NCBI GenBank assembly: GCA_026414325.1
Contig: JAOAJF010000007.1
Span: 1-10,530, forward strand
Length of the DNA: 10,530 bases
Source: Microcaldota archaeon
GTDB taxonomy: Archaea; Micrarchaeota; Micrarchaeia; Anstonellales; Anstonellaceae
Direction of reading: 5' to 3'
The notes under the pieces were generated by a model. It saw only the letters and a program-made list of their open reading frames with translations, did no database searches and had not been told where the DNA came from. The stretch's first letter is position 1. Every line of letters begins with the position of its first letter. The translations under genes and the position numbers were made by a program. Below are positions 4,921 to 10,530 of the stretch, piece by piece.

Positions 4921-6573
4921 GTGGGAGTATTTAAAACAAATTTTTTTATTTTGATTTTTTTATTTAGCATAGTTAATGGGACTATAATACAAAATGAGAT
5001 ATCTACAATGCAGAAAGGAGATGTTCTTCTAACAAAAAATTGTATTATTGAGCTGCAAGAGATAATAAACCCAAACACTGGGGCAAAAACAGAAAGATAT
5101 AATAGTTTACTAACTCTAGAGCTAAAAAATACAAAAATTCCAAAGCAAAGAATGTTACTAGAACAGGATAGCTCTTTTATTCCAAACAATATAGATGTGA
5201 AATTTAGTCTTAAACCTACTGCTGTTGAAGGAAATTATTATAAGTGGGATTTAGGAGCTCTAGATGTTGGCGAGGAAAGACAGATAAAATTATTTATAGC
5301 TACAAAAATAGAATGTGAAAGGTTTTTAAGACAGTATAGCACAGCTTTAGACTTTAGTATACCTTCAGGAAAAGAGATATATAAAATTTATGGACCAAAA
5401 ATTGCTAGAGTTGGAGAAAAAGTAATTGTTCAAATTGTTGATTTAGAAGGAAAAGAGGCAGCAAATATTGCAGTTACAATAAGAAAACCTAGTGGGCAGA
5501 AAGTACAATATTATACTGATAAAGAAGGTAAAATAAATTTTTTAGTAGATGAAGAAGGTAAATATTTTGTTGAAAGTATTGCTCAGCAGCTAAACCTAAT
5601 GGAATTGATTGAAGTACAAGCCCAGCAGAAAAATCAAACAACAGAGCAGCAGCCCAAAACAGCAGAAAGCCAAAAAAGGGAGGAATTTGATTTAGGCCTT
5701 ATTTATAATATAGGAGGTCTTGTTATACTTATTGGAGCTTTAATTGGAGCCTATTTTGTTTATAAAAAAATAATAGAGAAAAAAGAAGAGGAAGAAGTAT
5801 ATATTAGCCCAGCTGCTAGTGCAGTAAAAGAAGAATCTAAAGAATATTCCAAAGAGTTGCAAGAGACTTTAGAAAAACAAAGCTGGCAACAAGCAGACCA
5901 ACGAGAAGAAGAGGAAGAAGAGCAAAAAGCTGAAGAGGAAGGTGAAGAAGAAATCGAGCAAAAAACTTCTCTTCTTTTAGAAAAAAGAAGAAAAATTAAT
6001 AGAGAGCAAAAGAAAATTGAACAATTAGCAGAAAGGTCCTCTTGGCAGAAAGAGCAAGAACAAAAAGAAGAGGAAGAACAAAAATTTATGGTTGACGAAT
6101 TTGAAAAAGAAGCTGAAAAAGAGGAGCTAGAAGAGGAGGAGATTGCAGAAGAAGAGATTGATGATGAAGCAATAAAAAAGACTATTGAAGAATTAGAACA
6201 ATTGCGTCTAGAGCTTAAAAAAAGAGGGCAAGAGCAGAAAATCCCTCCAGAAAGTGCAATATCCTATGAAAAACCAGCTCTAGAGCAAGAGCCAGAGGAA
6301 GAGGAAAAAACTCAAAAAAAGAAAAAAACAAAAAAAGAAAAACCTAAAAAGCAAGAGGAAGAGGAAAAACAAGAACCAAAAATAGAAAAAGAAGAGAAAG
6401 AGGAGCAGGAAGAAGAGTTAGAATTAGAAAAAGAACTTGAAAAGTTTTTAGAGCAAGAAGAGCAAGAGGAAGAAAAAAAGAAAGAGACTAAAAAAGAAAA
6501 AGGCAAAGAAAGAAAGGAAAAACCTACAGCAAAGAAGGCAGCTACTAAAAAGCAAAAAAGTACAAAAAAATAA
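4921..6573 (+). CDS. Single-pass membrane protein with long Glu/Lys-rich cytoplasmic tail
   Basis: No named family is recognised. The 550-aa protein starts at GTG 4921 behind GGAGTGA. Residues 1-20 are a signal peptide or N-terminal anchor. Residues 21-150 form a beta-rich external region. Residues 158-232 look like an Ig-like or carboxypeptidase-regulatory-like beta domain (KIARVGEKVIVQIVD, then VTIRKPSG and TDKEGKINFLVDEEGKYFVE). A membrane helix follows at about 258-281, then YKKIIEKK, so the remaining 265 residues are cytoplasmic. That tail is almost entirely Glu, Lys and Gln, probably helical or coiled-coil, and ends in a histone H1-like basic stretch (PTAKKAATKKQKSTKK). It could be an envelope sensor or a cytoplasmic tether. 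It converges on the histone gene, the stops being 13 bases apart. Confidence 0.87.
   Translation: MGVFKTNFFILIFLFSIVNGTIIQNEISTMQKGDVLLTKNCIIELQEIINPNTGAKTERYNSLLTLELKNTKIPKQRMLLEQDSSFIPNNIDVKFSLKPTAVEGNYYKWDLGALDVGEERQIKLFIATKIECERFLRQYSTALDFSIPSGKEIYKIYGPKIARVGEKVIVQIVDLEGKEAANIAVTIRKPSGQKVQYYTDKEGKINFLVDEEGKYFVESIAQQLNLMELIEVQAQQKNQTTEQQPKTAESQKREEFDLGLIYNIGGLVILIGALIGAYFVYKKIIEKKEEEEVYISPAASAVKEESKEYSKELQETLEKQSWQQADQREEEEEEQKAEEEGEEEIEQKTSLLLEKRRKINREQKKIEQLAERSSWQKEQEQKEEEEQKFMVDEFEKEAEKEELEEEEIAEEEIDDEAIKKTIEELEQLRLELKKRGQEQKIPPESAISYEKPALEQEPEEEEKTQKKKKTKKEKPKKQEEEEKQEPKIEKEEKEEQEEELELEKELEKFLEQEEQEEEKKKETKKEKGKERKEKPTAKKAATKKQKSTKK
5908..6573 (+). other. Long purine-rich, low-complexity tract
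   Basis: The tail-coding half of the 550-aa gene is built largely from GAA, GAG, AAA and AAG codons, so one strand is overwhelmingly purine for over 600 bases. The coding frame explains it. The opposite strand carries many T-runs, which may terminate transcripts arriving from the convergent histone gene. Confidence 0.7.
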
Positions 6574-6586
6574 AGGCAGCCGATCA

Positions 6587-6799
6587 CTATTTTTTATATA
6601 AGTTTTCATAGGCTAGCTTTATATCCTGGTCCACCACTGTCTTTCTGCCAGCATGAGTTGCATAAATTTTTGCCTGTTGAGCAATATCCTGGCCAATTTT
6701 TTCCAATATTGCCAAAAGTTCTAAAGAAGCACTATCAGAAACCCTTTCAGCACCTGCACTTCTAATTAGTTTTTCTACTGATGCTTTAGGTAAAATCAT
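6587..6799 (-). CDS. Archaeal histone
   Basis: This 70-aa protein is a complete histone fold of the HMfA/HMfB type and aligns to HMfB without gaps over almost its whole length. Conserved features are the LPKA start, AGAERVSD (15-22) with the DNA-contacting Arg19, and HAGRKT (49-54) at the second DNA-binding loop. Gly16, His49, Asp59 and Leu62, known in HMfB for dimer-dimer contact or close stacking, are kept, so it should form tetramers and longer DNA-wrapping fibres; HMfB Leu46 is Tyr here. No N- or C-terminal tail is present. AGGTGAT at 6803-6809 is a strong ribosome site for ATG 6799, and a TATA-like ATTATAAAG lies at 6831-6839. It packs chromosomal DNA. Confidence 0.98.
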   Translation of the reverse strand: MILPKASVEKLIRSAGAERVSDSASLELLAILEKIGQDIAQQAKIYATHAGRKTVVDQDIKLAYENLYKK

Positions 6800-6802
6800 T
6801 AA

Positions 6803-6809
6803 ATCACCT
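6803..6809 (-). promoter_or_regulatory. Ribosome binding site of histone gene
   Basis: AGGTGAT on the minus strand, close before ATG 6799, matches the 16S 3' end well. It marks the histone mRNA as leadered, unlike most neighbours. Confidence 0.6.
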
Positions 6810-6850
6810 AAATTATTTTTAAATTTTAAACTTTATAATACTTTCTTTTG

Positions 6851-6879
6851 AAAAATAAGCAATTTTTTTACTTATTTTT
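6851..6879 (-). terminator. Hairpin terminator after cysS
   Basis: AAAAATAAG (6851-6859) and CTTATTTTT (6871-6879) are perfect 9-base inverted repeats around an 11-base loop. The hairpin begins 3 bases after the cysS stop, and its second arm ends in T5 on the minus strand. Confidence 0.55.
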
Positions 6880-6882
6880 GCT

Positions 6883-8295
6883 TTAAAATTCTTTTATTTT
6901 CCAAATAGTGCCTAAAGCGCTATCTTCTAGCACTATTTTTTTGCTTGCCAGAATTTGCCTAATTTTATCTGCCTCCTCAAAATTTTTATTAAGCCTTGCT
7001 TGCTGTCGCTTTAGTATAAGTTGCTCGATTTCTTTTTTGGAGAGAGCTAAAGTTGGCGGAGTTAGCTTTACTCCTAAAATTTCAAATAGCTCTTTTATTG
7101 TTTTTGCCCCTCTTTTTAAAACAAAATAGGAGCATTTGCCAGATTCAAAAGCCTTAGATACTTCTTTAGCTGATTCAATAAGTACTGCCGCTGCTTCAGG
7201 AGTTTGCAAATTATTTTCCAAAAGAGACAAAAATTTTTGTTTGTTTTGTTCTATTTTTTCTAAAAACTGCTCTTCCTCTTTGGCAGAAGGAGAAATAGTA
7301 AAAAACTTCTGCTCCACTATAAAAAGCGAGCTTTTAATATTTTGATAGGTTTTAAAGCTACTTTCAATTCCTTCCTTAGAAAAATCTAGAGCAGAAGAGT
7401 AGTGGCTAAGAGCAAAAAAAAGCCTTAAAACAGGTGCTGACCAATCCTCAAGAGCTTTTTGCAAAGTTATAAAATTGCCTAAAGATTTAGACATCTTCTC
7501 TCCATTTACTACTAAAAAGCCGGTATGAAGCCAATGATAACAAAAAGGTCTATAGCCAGCAGCATGGCTTTGAGCTATTTCATTTTCATGGTGTGGAAAA
7601 ATAAGATCTCTTGCTCCAGCATGCAAATCAAGGGGCTTGCCTTTGGTACAACTCATTGCCATTGCAGAGCACTCAATATGCCAACCTGGCCTGCCCTCTC
7701 CCCATTTGGAAGGAAAGGTAGCCCCTTCTTCTTTTTCAAATTTCCATAAAGCAAAGTCTGCTGGATTTTTTTTATCTTCTTTTGGCTCTATTCTAGCCCC
7801 AGCTTTTATTTTTTCTAAATCTTGCTTGGAAAGCTCACCATAAGAGCCGTTATACTTTAAAACATCAAAATAAATCCCGCTTTTGCTTATATAAGCAAAA
7901 CCATTGTTTAGAATTTTTTCAATTAGATCTAAAATCTGCTCTATGCTTTGAGATACTTTTGGCATGATATGTGGCTGCAAAATATCTAATTTGGAAAGCA
8001 ACTCCCTACTTTTTAAATCATAGTAATTAGAAATTTCTAATGGTTTTTTCTTAAGCTCTTTTGCTCTGTTTATTATTTTATCATCAATATCAGTAACATT
8101 TTGAATATGATAGACTTTTTGATTGGTATACTCAAGATATCTTCTTAAAATATCTATAGATGCAAAAGTTCGTGCATGCCCAATATGAGTGTCATCATAG
8201 GGAGTAATACCACAAACGTACATAAAGATTGTATCAGAGCTATGAGGGTAAACCTCCTTTAATTGCCCGCTTAAAGTATCATAAAGTTTTACCAT
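6883..8295 (-). CDS. cysS: Cysteinyl-tRNA synthetase
   Basis: This 470-aa class I synthetase charges tRNA-Cys with cysteine in the cytosol. The HIGH motif is at 37-40 and KMSKS at 267-271, both intact. The zinc site that selects cysteine is complete: C28 in VCGITPYD, C209 in WHIECSAM, and H235 and E239 in HHENE, matching E. coli C28, C209, H234 and E238. The length is the usual 460-480 residues. The C-terminal 120 residues carry the helical tRNA-binding region ending in the KIRQIL-containing segment and a short terminal extension. The ATG at 8295 lies 27 bases from the TATA element shared with the divergent endA-like gene. A hairpin terminator follows the stop. Next gene downstream is the histone, with its own promoter. 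Confidence 0.98.
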   Translation of the reverse strand: MVKLYDTLSGQLKEVYPHSSDTIFMYVCGITPYDDTHIGHARTFASIDILRRYLEYTNQKVYHIQNVTDIDDKIINRAKELKKKPLEISNYYDLKSRELLSKLDILQPHIMPKVSQSIEQILDLIEKILNNGFAYISKSGIYFDVLKYNGSYGELSKQDLEKIKAGARIEPKEDKKNPADFALWKFEKEEGATFPSKWGEGRPGWHIECSAMAMSCTKGKPLDLHAGARDLIFPHHENEIAQSHAAGYRPFCYHWLHTGFLVVNGEKMSKSLGNFITLQKALEDWSAPVLRLFFALSHYSSALDFSKEGIESSFKTYQNIKSSLFIVEQKFFTISPSAKEEEQFLEKIEQNKQKFLSLLENNLQTPEAAAVLIESAKEVSKAFESGKCSYFVLKRGAKTIKELFEILGVKLTPPTLALSKKEIEQLILKRQQARLNKNFEEADKIRQILASKKIVLEDSALGTIWKIKEF

Positions 8296-8318
8296 AAACT
8301 AATTTTGAAAAAAAAGAA

Positions 8319-8326
8319 TTTATAAT
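8319..8326. promoter_or_regulatory. Shared divergent TATA element, cysS / endA-like
   Basis: TTTATAAT is centred at 8322.5 in a 52-base gap whose midpoint is 8321.5. It is 25 bases from ATG 8348 (plus) and 27 from ATG 8295 (minus). It is the only TATA candidate, so one element probably serves both genes, with leaderless mRNAs. Confidence 0.6.
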
Positions 8327-8347
8327 TTTATTTGAAAAAACTAATTT

Positions 8348-8896
8348 ATGGCAGAAATAAAAAATAAAGAAATAGTTTGTTATTTAAAAGAAGAAATAGA
8401 AAAATTTAGTTCTGCTGGCTTTGGAAAGATTATAGATAAAAAATTAGTTCTCCATCCATTTGAGGCATGCTATTTGTTGGATTTGGATTTAATAAAATTT
8501 GAAGAGGAGCAAAAAAAAGAACAAAAAGTAGAAGGAAAAGAAGAGGAATATAAAAAAAGATTGAGACAAAAAATTTTAAAATTAGCAGAAGATAAAAAGG
8601 CTGCTTTTAAAGCTGAGCAAAGATATTTAGTTTATAAAGAAATTAGAAGTCTTGGAAGAGTTGTTAGATTTAATAACTTTGATCCAAATTATTGGTTTGT
8701 CTATGCTCCAGGAGTAGGAAGAGAAGAGGAACGAGCTCAGATTATTTTACATTTTCTAAAGATTTCAGATAACTTAAAGATAGAGGAGCTAGAAACAAAG
8801 TTAGCACTTGCCAGACAATTTAGAATGGAGCTAGTAATTGCTTTTTTTAGAGCCTCAAAACCATCATATATAAAATTAGCAAAGTATTCTTTTTAG
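8348..8896 (+). CDS. endA: EndA-family tRNA-splicing endonuclease, probable structural subunit
   Basis: This 182-aa protein has the EndA layout: an N-terminal domain (IIDKKLVLHPFEACYLLDL at 28-46), a charged helical linker (50-88), and the catalytic-type domain (RYLVYKEIRSLGRVVRF, 92-108, through WFVYAPG, 116-122). In M. jannaschii EndA the catalytic residues are Tyr115, His125 and Lys156. Applying the same spacing, Tyr119 is kept, but the His position is Arg129 (RAQIILHFL) and the Lys position is Met160 (ARQFRMELVIAFF). Two of three catalytic residues are therefore missing. Heteromeric EndA enzymes pair such a structural subunit with a catalytic one, which must be encoded elsewhere. It shares a central promoter with divergent cysS; its TAG overlaps the stop of the convergent metallopeptidase gene. 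Confidence 0.85.
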   Translation: MAEIKNKEIVCYLKEEIEKFSSAGFGKIIDKKLVLHPFEACYLLDLDLIKFEEEQKKEQKVEGKEEEYKKRLRQKILKLAEDKKAAFKAEQRYLVYKEIRSLGRVVRFNNFDPNYWFVYAPGVGREEERAQIILHFLKISDNLKIEELETKLALARQFRMELVIAFFRASKPSYIKLAKYSF

Positions 8897-9300
8897 ATTT
8901 TGTTTGTTTTTAATTCTAACTCCTTATATTTTTTCCAAACCTTTAGAACTGTGTTTTGGTTGATTGGTCTATAGTGATTTTTGTGCTCAATTAATGCTCC
9001 TGAAAATGTTTTTGGAATATGTAGCAGCTCATGAATCAAAACTTGTTCTTTTTTCTCTTCTGAAAGTTTATCAAAATTCTCTGCCAAAACCTCAATTACA
9101 TAAAATGTTCCAACATCAAGAGCCTTTTGCCAGATTTTTGGAAAAGCCCAAATTCTTGCATATGCCCTGGCCTTAGATTTAAATGAGCGCATGCAAATTA
9201 TTCTAAATTGGTTTAAATACCTATAATCCTCAGAAGAGTTTAGAATTTCTACAATATATTCTAGTTTCTTTTGAACATCCAAAGCCTTTTCAACTTCCAT
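8893..9300 (-). CDS. HExxH putative metallopeptidase (COG4900-like)
   Basis: From ATG 9300 this is a 135-aa protein with one zinc-peptidase motif, HELLHIP (H90, E91, H94), followed by H106 and H109 (IEHKNH); H106 or H109 is the likely third zinc ligand. The short length and the HELLHIP-x(n)-H arrangement resemble a family of small predicted metallopeptidases (COG4900); its substrates are unknown. There is no signal peptide, so it should act in the cytosol. An in-frame ATG at 9354 would add MLLLLAKSNLNFFTKLFY, but the TATA-like box at 9321-9330 is centred 25 bases before ATG 9300 and would lie inside that longer frame. It follows the RqcH gene on the same strand and its TAA overlaps the convergent endA stop. 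Confidence 0.82.
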   Translation of the reverse strand: MEVEKALDVQKKLEYIVEILNSSEDYRYLNQFRIICMRSFKSKARAYARIWAFPKIWQKALDVGTFYVIEVLAENFDKLSEEKKEQVLIHELLHIPKTFSGALIEHKNHYRPINQNTVLKVWKKYKELELKTNKI

Positions 9301-9320
9301 GTAAAATAATTTTGTAAAAA

Positions 9321-9330
9321 AATTTAAATT
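9321..9330 (-). promoter_or_regulatory. TATA-like promoter of metallopeptidase gene
   Basis: The palindrome AATTTAAATT is centred 25 bases before ATG 9300, supporting this start and a leaderless mRNA. Confidence 0.5.
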
Positions 9331-9346
9331 GCTTTTAGCTAAAAGC
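9331..9346. promoter_or_regulatory. Perfect 16-base palindrome next to TATA box
   Basis: GCTTTTAGCTAAAAGC is a perfect palindrome directly upstream of the TATA-like box of the metallopeptidase gene and 12 bases after the RqcH stop. It could be an operator overlapping the BRE position, or a hairpin terminator for rqcH, since T7 follows on the minus strand. Confidence 0.5.
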
Positions 9347-9357
9347 AGCAACAAAAA

Positions 9358-10200
9358 TTAATTTATTGTAATAGTTATTTTTTTAGAATTTTTATTTTGC
9401 ATTAGTTTTTCTTGGATTAATTGGATGTTGTTTTTAATATAGTCAATTGATTTTTTTAAATTCTGGATTTTTTTCTCTGTTTGAGCCAAGGACTGCTCCT
9501 GAAAAAAAAGCCTATTTTTTAGTTTTTTTAGCTCTTGTAAATTTTTTTGCTCTTTTTGTTGGCTTAGCTGCTGCTGCTCAAGCTCTAAAAATTCTACTGC
9601 TTCTGAAAGTGTGGAAAAAGTCTTTGCCTTGGCAGTATCAAAATTAGGCTCTGGCAAAACATATACCTCGTCCTTATATACAAAAAATTCTTTTATTTTT
9701 TGATTTATTGCCTTTTGTGGCTCTAAAAAAGAATATTTTTTTCCAATAAAAATATCTGGCTGAATTTCTTTGCTTGGCTCAAAATAAAGCTCTTTTTCTT
9801 TTTCTAAACCTTCCTCTTTATAAAAAAACAAAACTATTTTTCCATTCTGAAGTAGAATCAAGTTTCCTTTTGCAAATTGTTTTAATATTAGACTATAAGA
9901 ATGGCTAAAATCTAATCTGTAGTACCGATCAGAACAAGCTTGGTAAAATTTTTCTAATTTTTTTCCTTTTAGATGCTTTCTAAGAAGCATAACAAAAGAG
10001 GAGGGCTCTTTTGGGGCAGCTGGAGGGTTTGAAGTTAAATAAAAGTTTTTTCCAAGATTTACAATAAGGCTAAATTTTCCAAAATCAAAACTAAATTTTG
10101 TTTGATTAATTTGATAAATTTTTTTTAAGTACGAGCCTACTATTTTGTCTGCTGCCTCTTCTAAAACAAAGCTGTACTCCCACATCGATAGAGGCTTCAT
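9358..10200 (-). CDS. rqcH: Short NFACT-family protein (RqcH N-terminal part)
   Basis: RqcH/NEMF/Rqc2 proteins bind the 60S/50S subunit with stalled peptidyl-tRNA and add C-terminal tails. This 280-aa protein has the NFACT-N domain (about 1-165) with the hallmark SFVMLLRKHLKGKKL (68-82) and D91-R92, equivalent to the D97/R98 pair needed for tRNA use in B. subtilis RqcH. A brief link (170-205) replaces most of the helix-hairpin-helix part. Residues 210-268 match the first helix of the coiled-coil CC-M (LKNRLFFQEQSLAQTEKKIQ onward). The protein then stops, without the second CC-M helix or the C-terminal NFACT-R (DUF814) domain; archaeal relatives are roughly 600-650 aa. The downstream sequence is a different gene, so the missing part is not simply frameshifted away here. 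Confidence 0.9.
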   Translation of the reverse strand: MKPLSMWEYSFVLEEAADKIVGSYLKKIYQINQTKFSFDFGKFSLIVNLGKNFYLTSNPPAAPKEPSSFVMLLRKHLKGKKLEKFYQACSDRYYRLDFSHSYSLILKQFAKGNLILLQNGKIVLFFYKEEGLEKEKELYFEPSKEIQPDIFIGKKYSFLEPQKAINQKIKEFFVYKDEVYVLPEPNFDTAKAKTFSTLSEAVEFLELEQQQLSQQKEQKNLQELKKLKNRLFFQEQSLAQTEKKIQNLKKSIDYIKNNIQLIQEKLMQNKNSKKITITIN

Positions 10201-10217
10201 AAAAATACAATGAAAAT

Positions 10218-10229
10218 AAATATTAAAAA
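10218..10229. promoter_or_regulatory. Shared divergent TATA element, rqcH / hef
   Basis: AAATATTAAAAA lies at the middle (10225) of the 49-base gap. A TATA-like reading exists on both strands at about 25 bases from ATG 10250 and from ATG 10200. Confidence 0.55.
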
Positions 10230-10249
10230 CAAAACCCTAAAAATAAATA

Positions 10250-10530
10250 ATGAGCTTTATTAAAAGTACAGCCCCTCCGGCCAGAGAGTACCAGCTAAAT
10301 ATTGCAAAATCTGTTTTAGAAAATGGCTCAAGCTTAGTGGTGCTGCCAACAGGGATGGGAAAAACATATTTAGCAATAATAGTTGCTGATAAAATTTTAG
10401 AAAATTCAGCAGTTTTGTTTTTAGCTCCAACCAAACCCTTAGTAGCCCAACACCATAAAACAATGAAAGAATTTTTTGATTTGCCAGAAGAGCAAATAGT
10501 TATGCTCTCTGGACAAATATCTGCAAAAAA
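10250..10530 (+). CDS. hef: Hef-type helicase (FANCM/Mph1 family), N-terminus only
   Basis: Ninety-three residues are visible before the right edge. REYQLNIAKSVL (12-23) is the Q-motif-like opening; LPTGMGKT (32-39) is helicase motif I (Walker A, Lys38); LFLAPTKPLVAQHH (56-69) is motif Ia, and the APTKPLVxQH wording is typical of archaeal Hef and its eukaryotic relatives FANCM and Mph1. The family uses ATP to process stalled forks and branched DNA; many archaeal members also carry a C-terminal XPF-type nuclease, which cannot be checked here. The ATG at 10250 is set by the central TATA element 25 bases upstream. It is divergent from rqcH. No membrane or secretion signal. Confidence 0.9.
   Translation, partial: MSFIKSTAPPAREYQLNIAKSVLENGSSLVVLPTGMGKTYLAIIVADKILENSAVLFLAPTKPLVAQHHKTMKEFFDLPEEQIVMLSGQISAK

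Noticed and set aside
6312..6587. Ser/Phe-rich minus-strand open frame
   Set aside because: It is the reverse reading of the Glu/Lys codons of the 550-aa gene; low complexity explains the lack of stops.
9358..9400. Frameshift as the cause of the short RqcH
   Set aside because: The sequence after the stop is a TATA box, a palindrome and an unrelated metallopeptidase gene; no NFACT-R sequence was found in any frame nearby.
1..10530. CRISPR array, insertion sequence or dedicated defence island
   Set aside because: No regularly spaced repeats, terminal inverted repeats, transposase or known defence gene set was seen; the genes read as housekeeping and surface functions.

Overview
The window is gene-dense, AT-rich archaeal DNA. 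Archaeal markers are an archaeal histone, a Sec61-beta-type translocase subunit, an EndA-family tRNA-splicing endonuclease subunit, the start of a Hef/FANCM-type helicase, an archaeal-size HD phosphohydrolase, class III (pilin/archaellin-type) signal peptides, and TATA-type promoters placed 24-30 bases before start codons. The strong AT bias, very short intergenic gaps, a structural-only EndA subunit and a shortened RqcH point to a reduced-genome, perhaps DPANN-like, archaeon. That lineage is inference; no 16S or ribosomal gene is present to fix it.

Layout, left to right. (1) 1-1316 is a cell-surface block: a pilin-like protein running off the left edge (minus), then a small Cys-rich lipoprotein candidate and two class III signal-peptide proteins (plus). 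(2) 1319-4209 is a minus-strand run: Sec61-beta (54 aa), an SAMHD1-like HD phosphohydrolase, a predicted winged-helix protein and an AMMECR1-domain protein. (3) 4313-6573 (plus) holds an unrecognised 180-aa protein with a basic tail and a 550-aa single-pass membrane protein with a very long Glu/Lys-rich cytoplasmic tail. (4) 6587-8295 (minus) holds a histone and cysteinyl-tRNA synthetase. (5) 8348-8896 (plus) is an EndA-like subunit lacking two of three catalytic residues. (6) 8893-10200 (minus) holds a HExxH metallopeptidase and an RqcH-type NFACT protein that stops after the first coiled-coil helix. (7) 10250 to the right edge is the N-terminus of Hef.

The genes cover surface structures and secretion (pilins, lipoprotein, Sec61-beta, membrane protein), translation and its quality control (CysRS, EndA, RqcH), chromatin and repair (histone, Hef) and nucleotide metabolism (HD protein). 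They look like individually promoted housekeeping genes, not one dedicated system. No CRISPR array, insertion sequence, tRNA or rRNA was seen.

The most interesting signals are the promoter architecture (three divergent pairs, each with one AT-rich near-palindrome at the middle of a 49-55-base gap, and many genes that look leaderless), the truncated RqcH beside a small metallopeptidase, the catalytically incomplete EndA, the pilin cluster with a 13-base tandem repeat, and a perfect 16-base palindrome abutting a TATA box.
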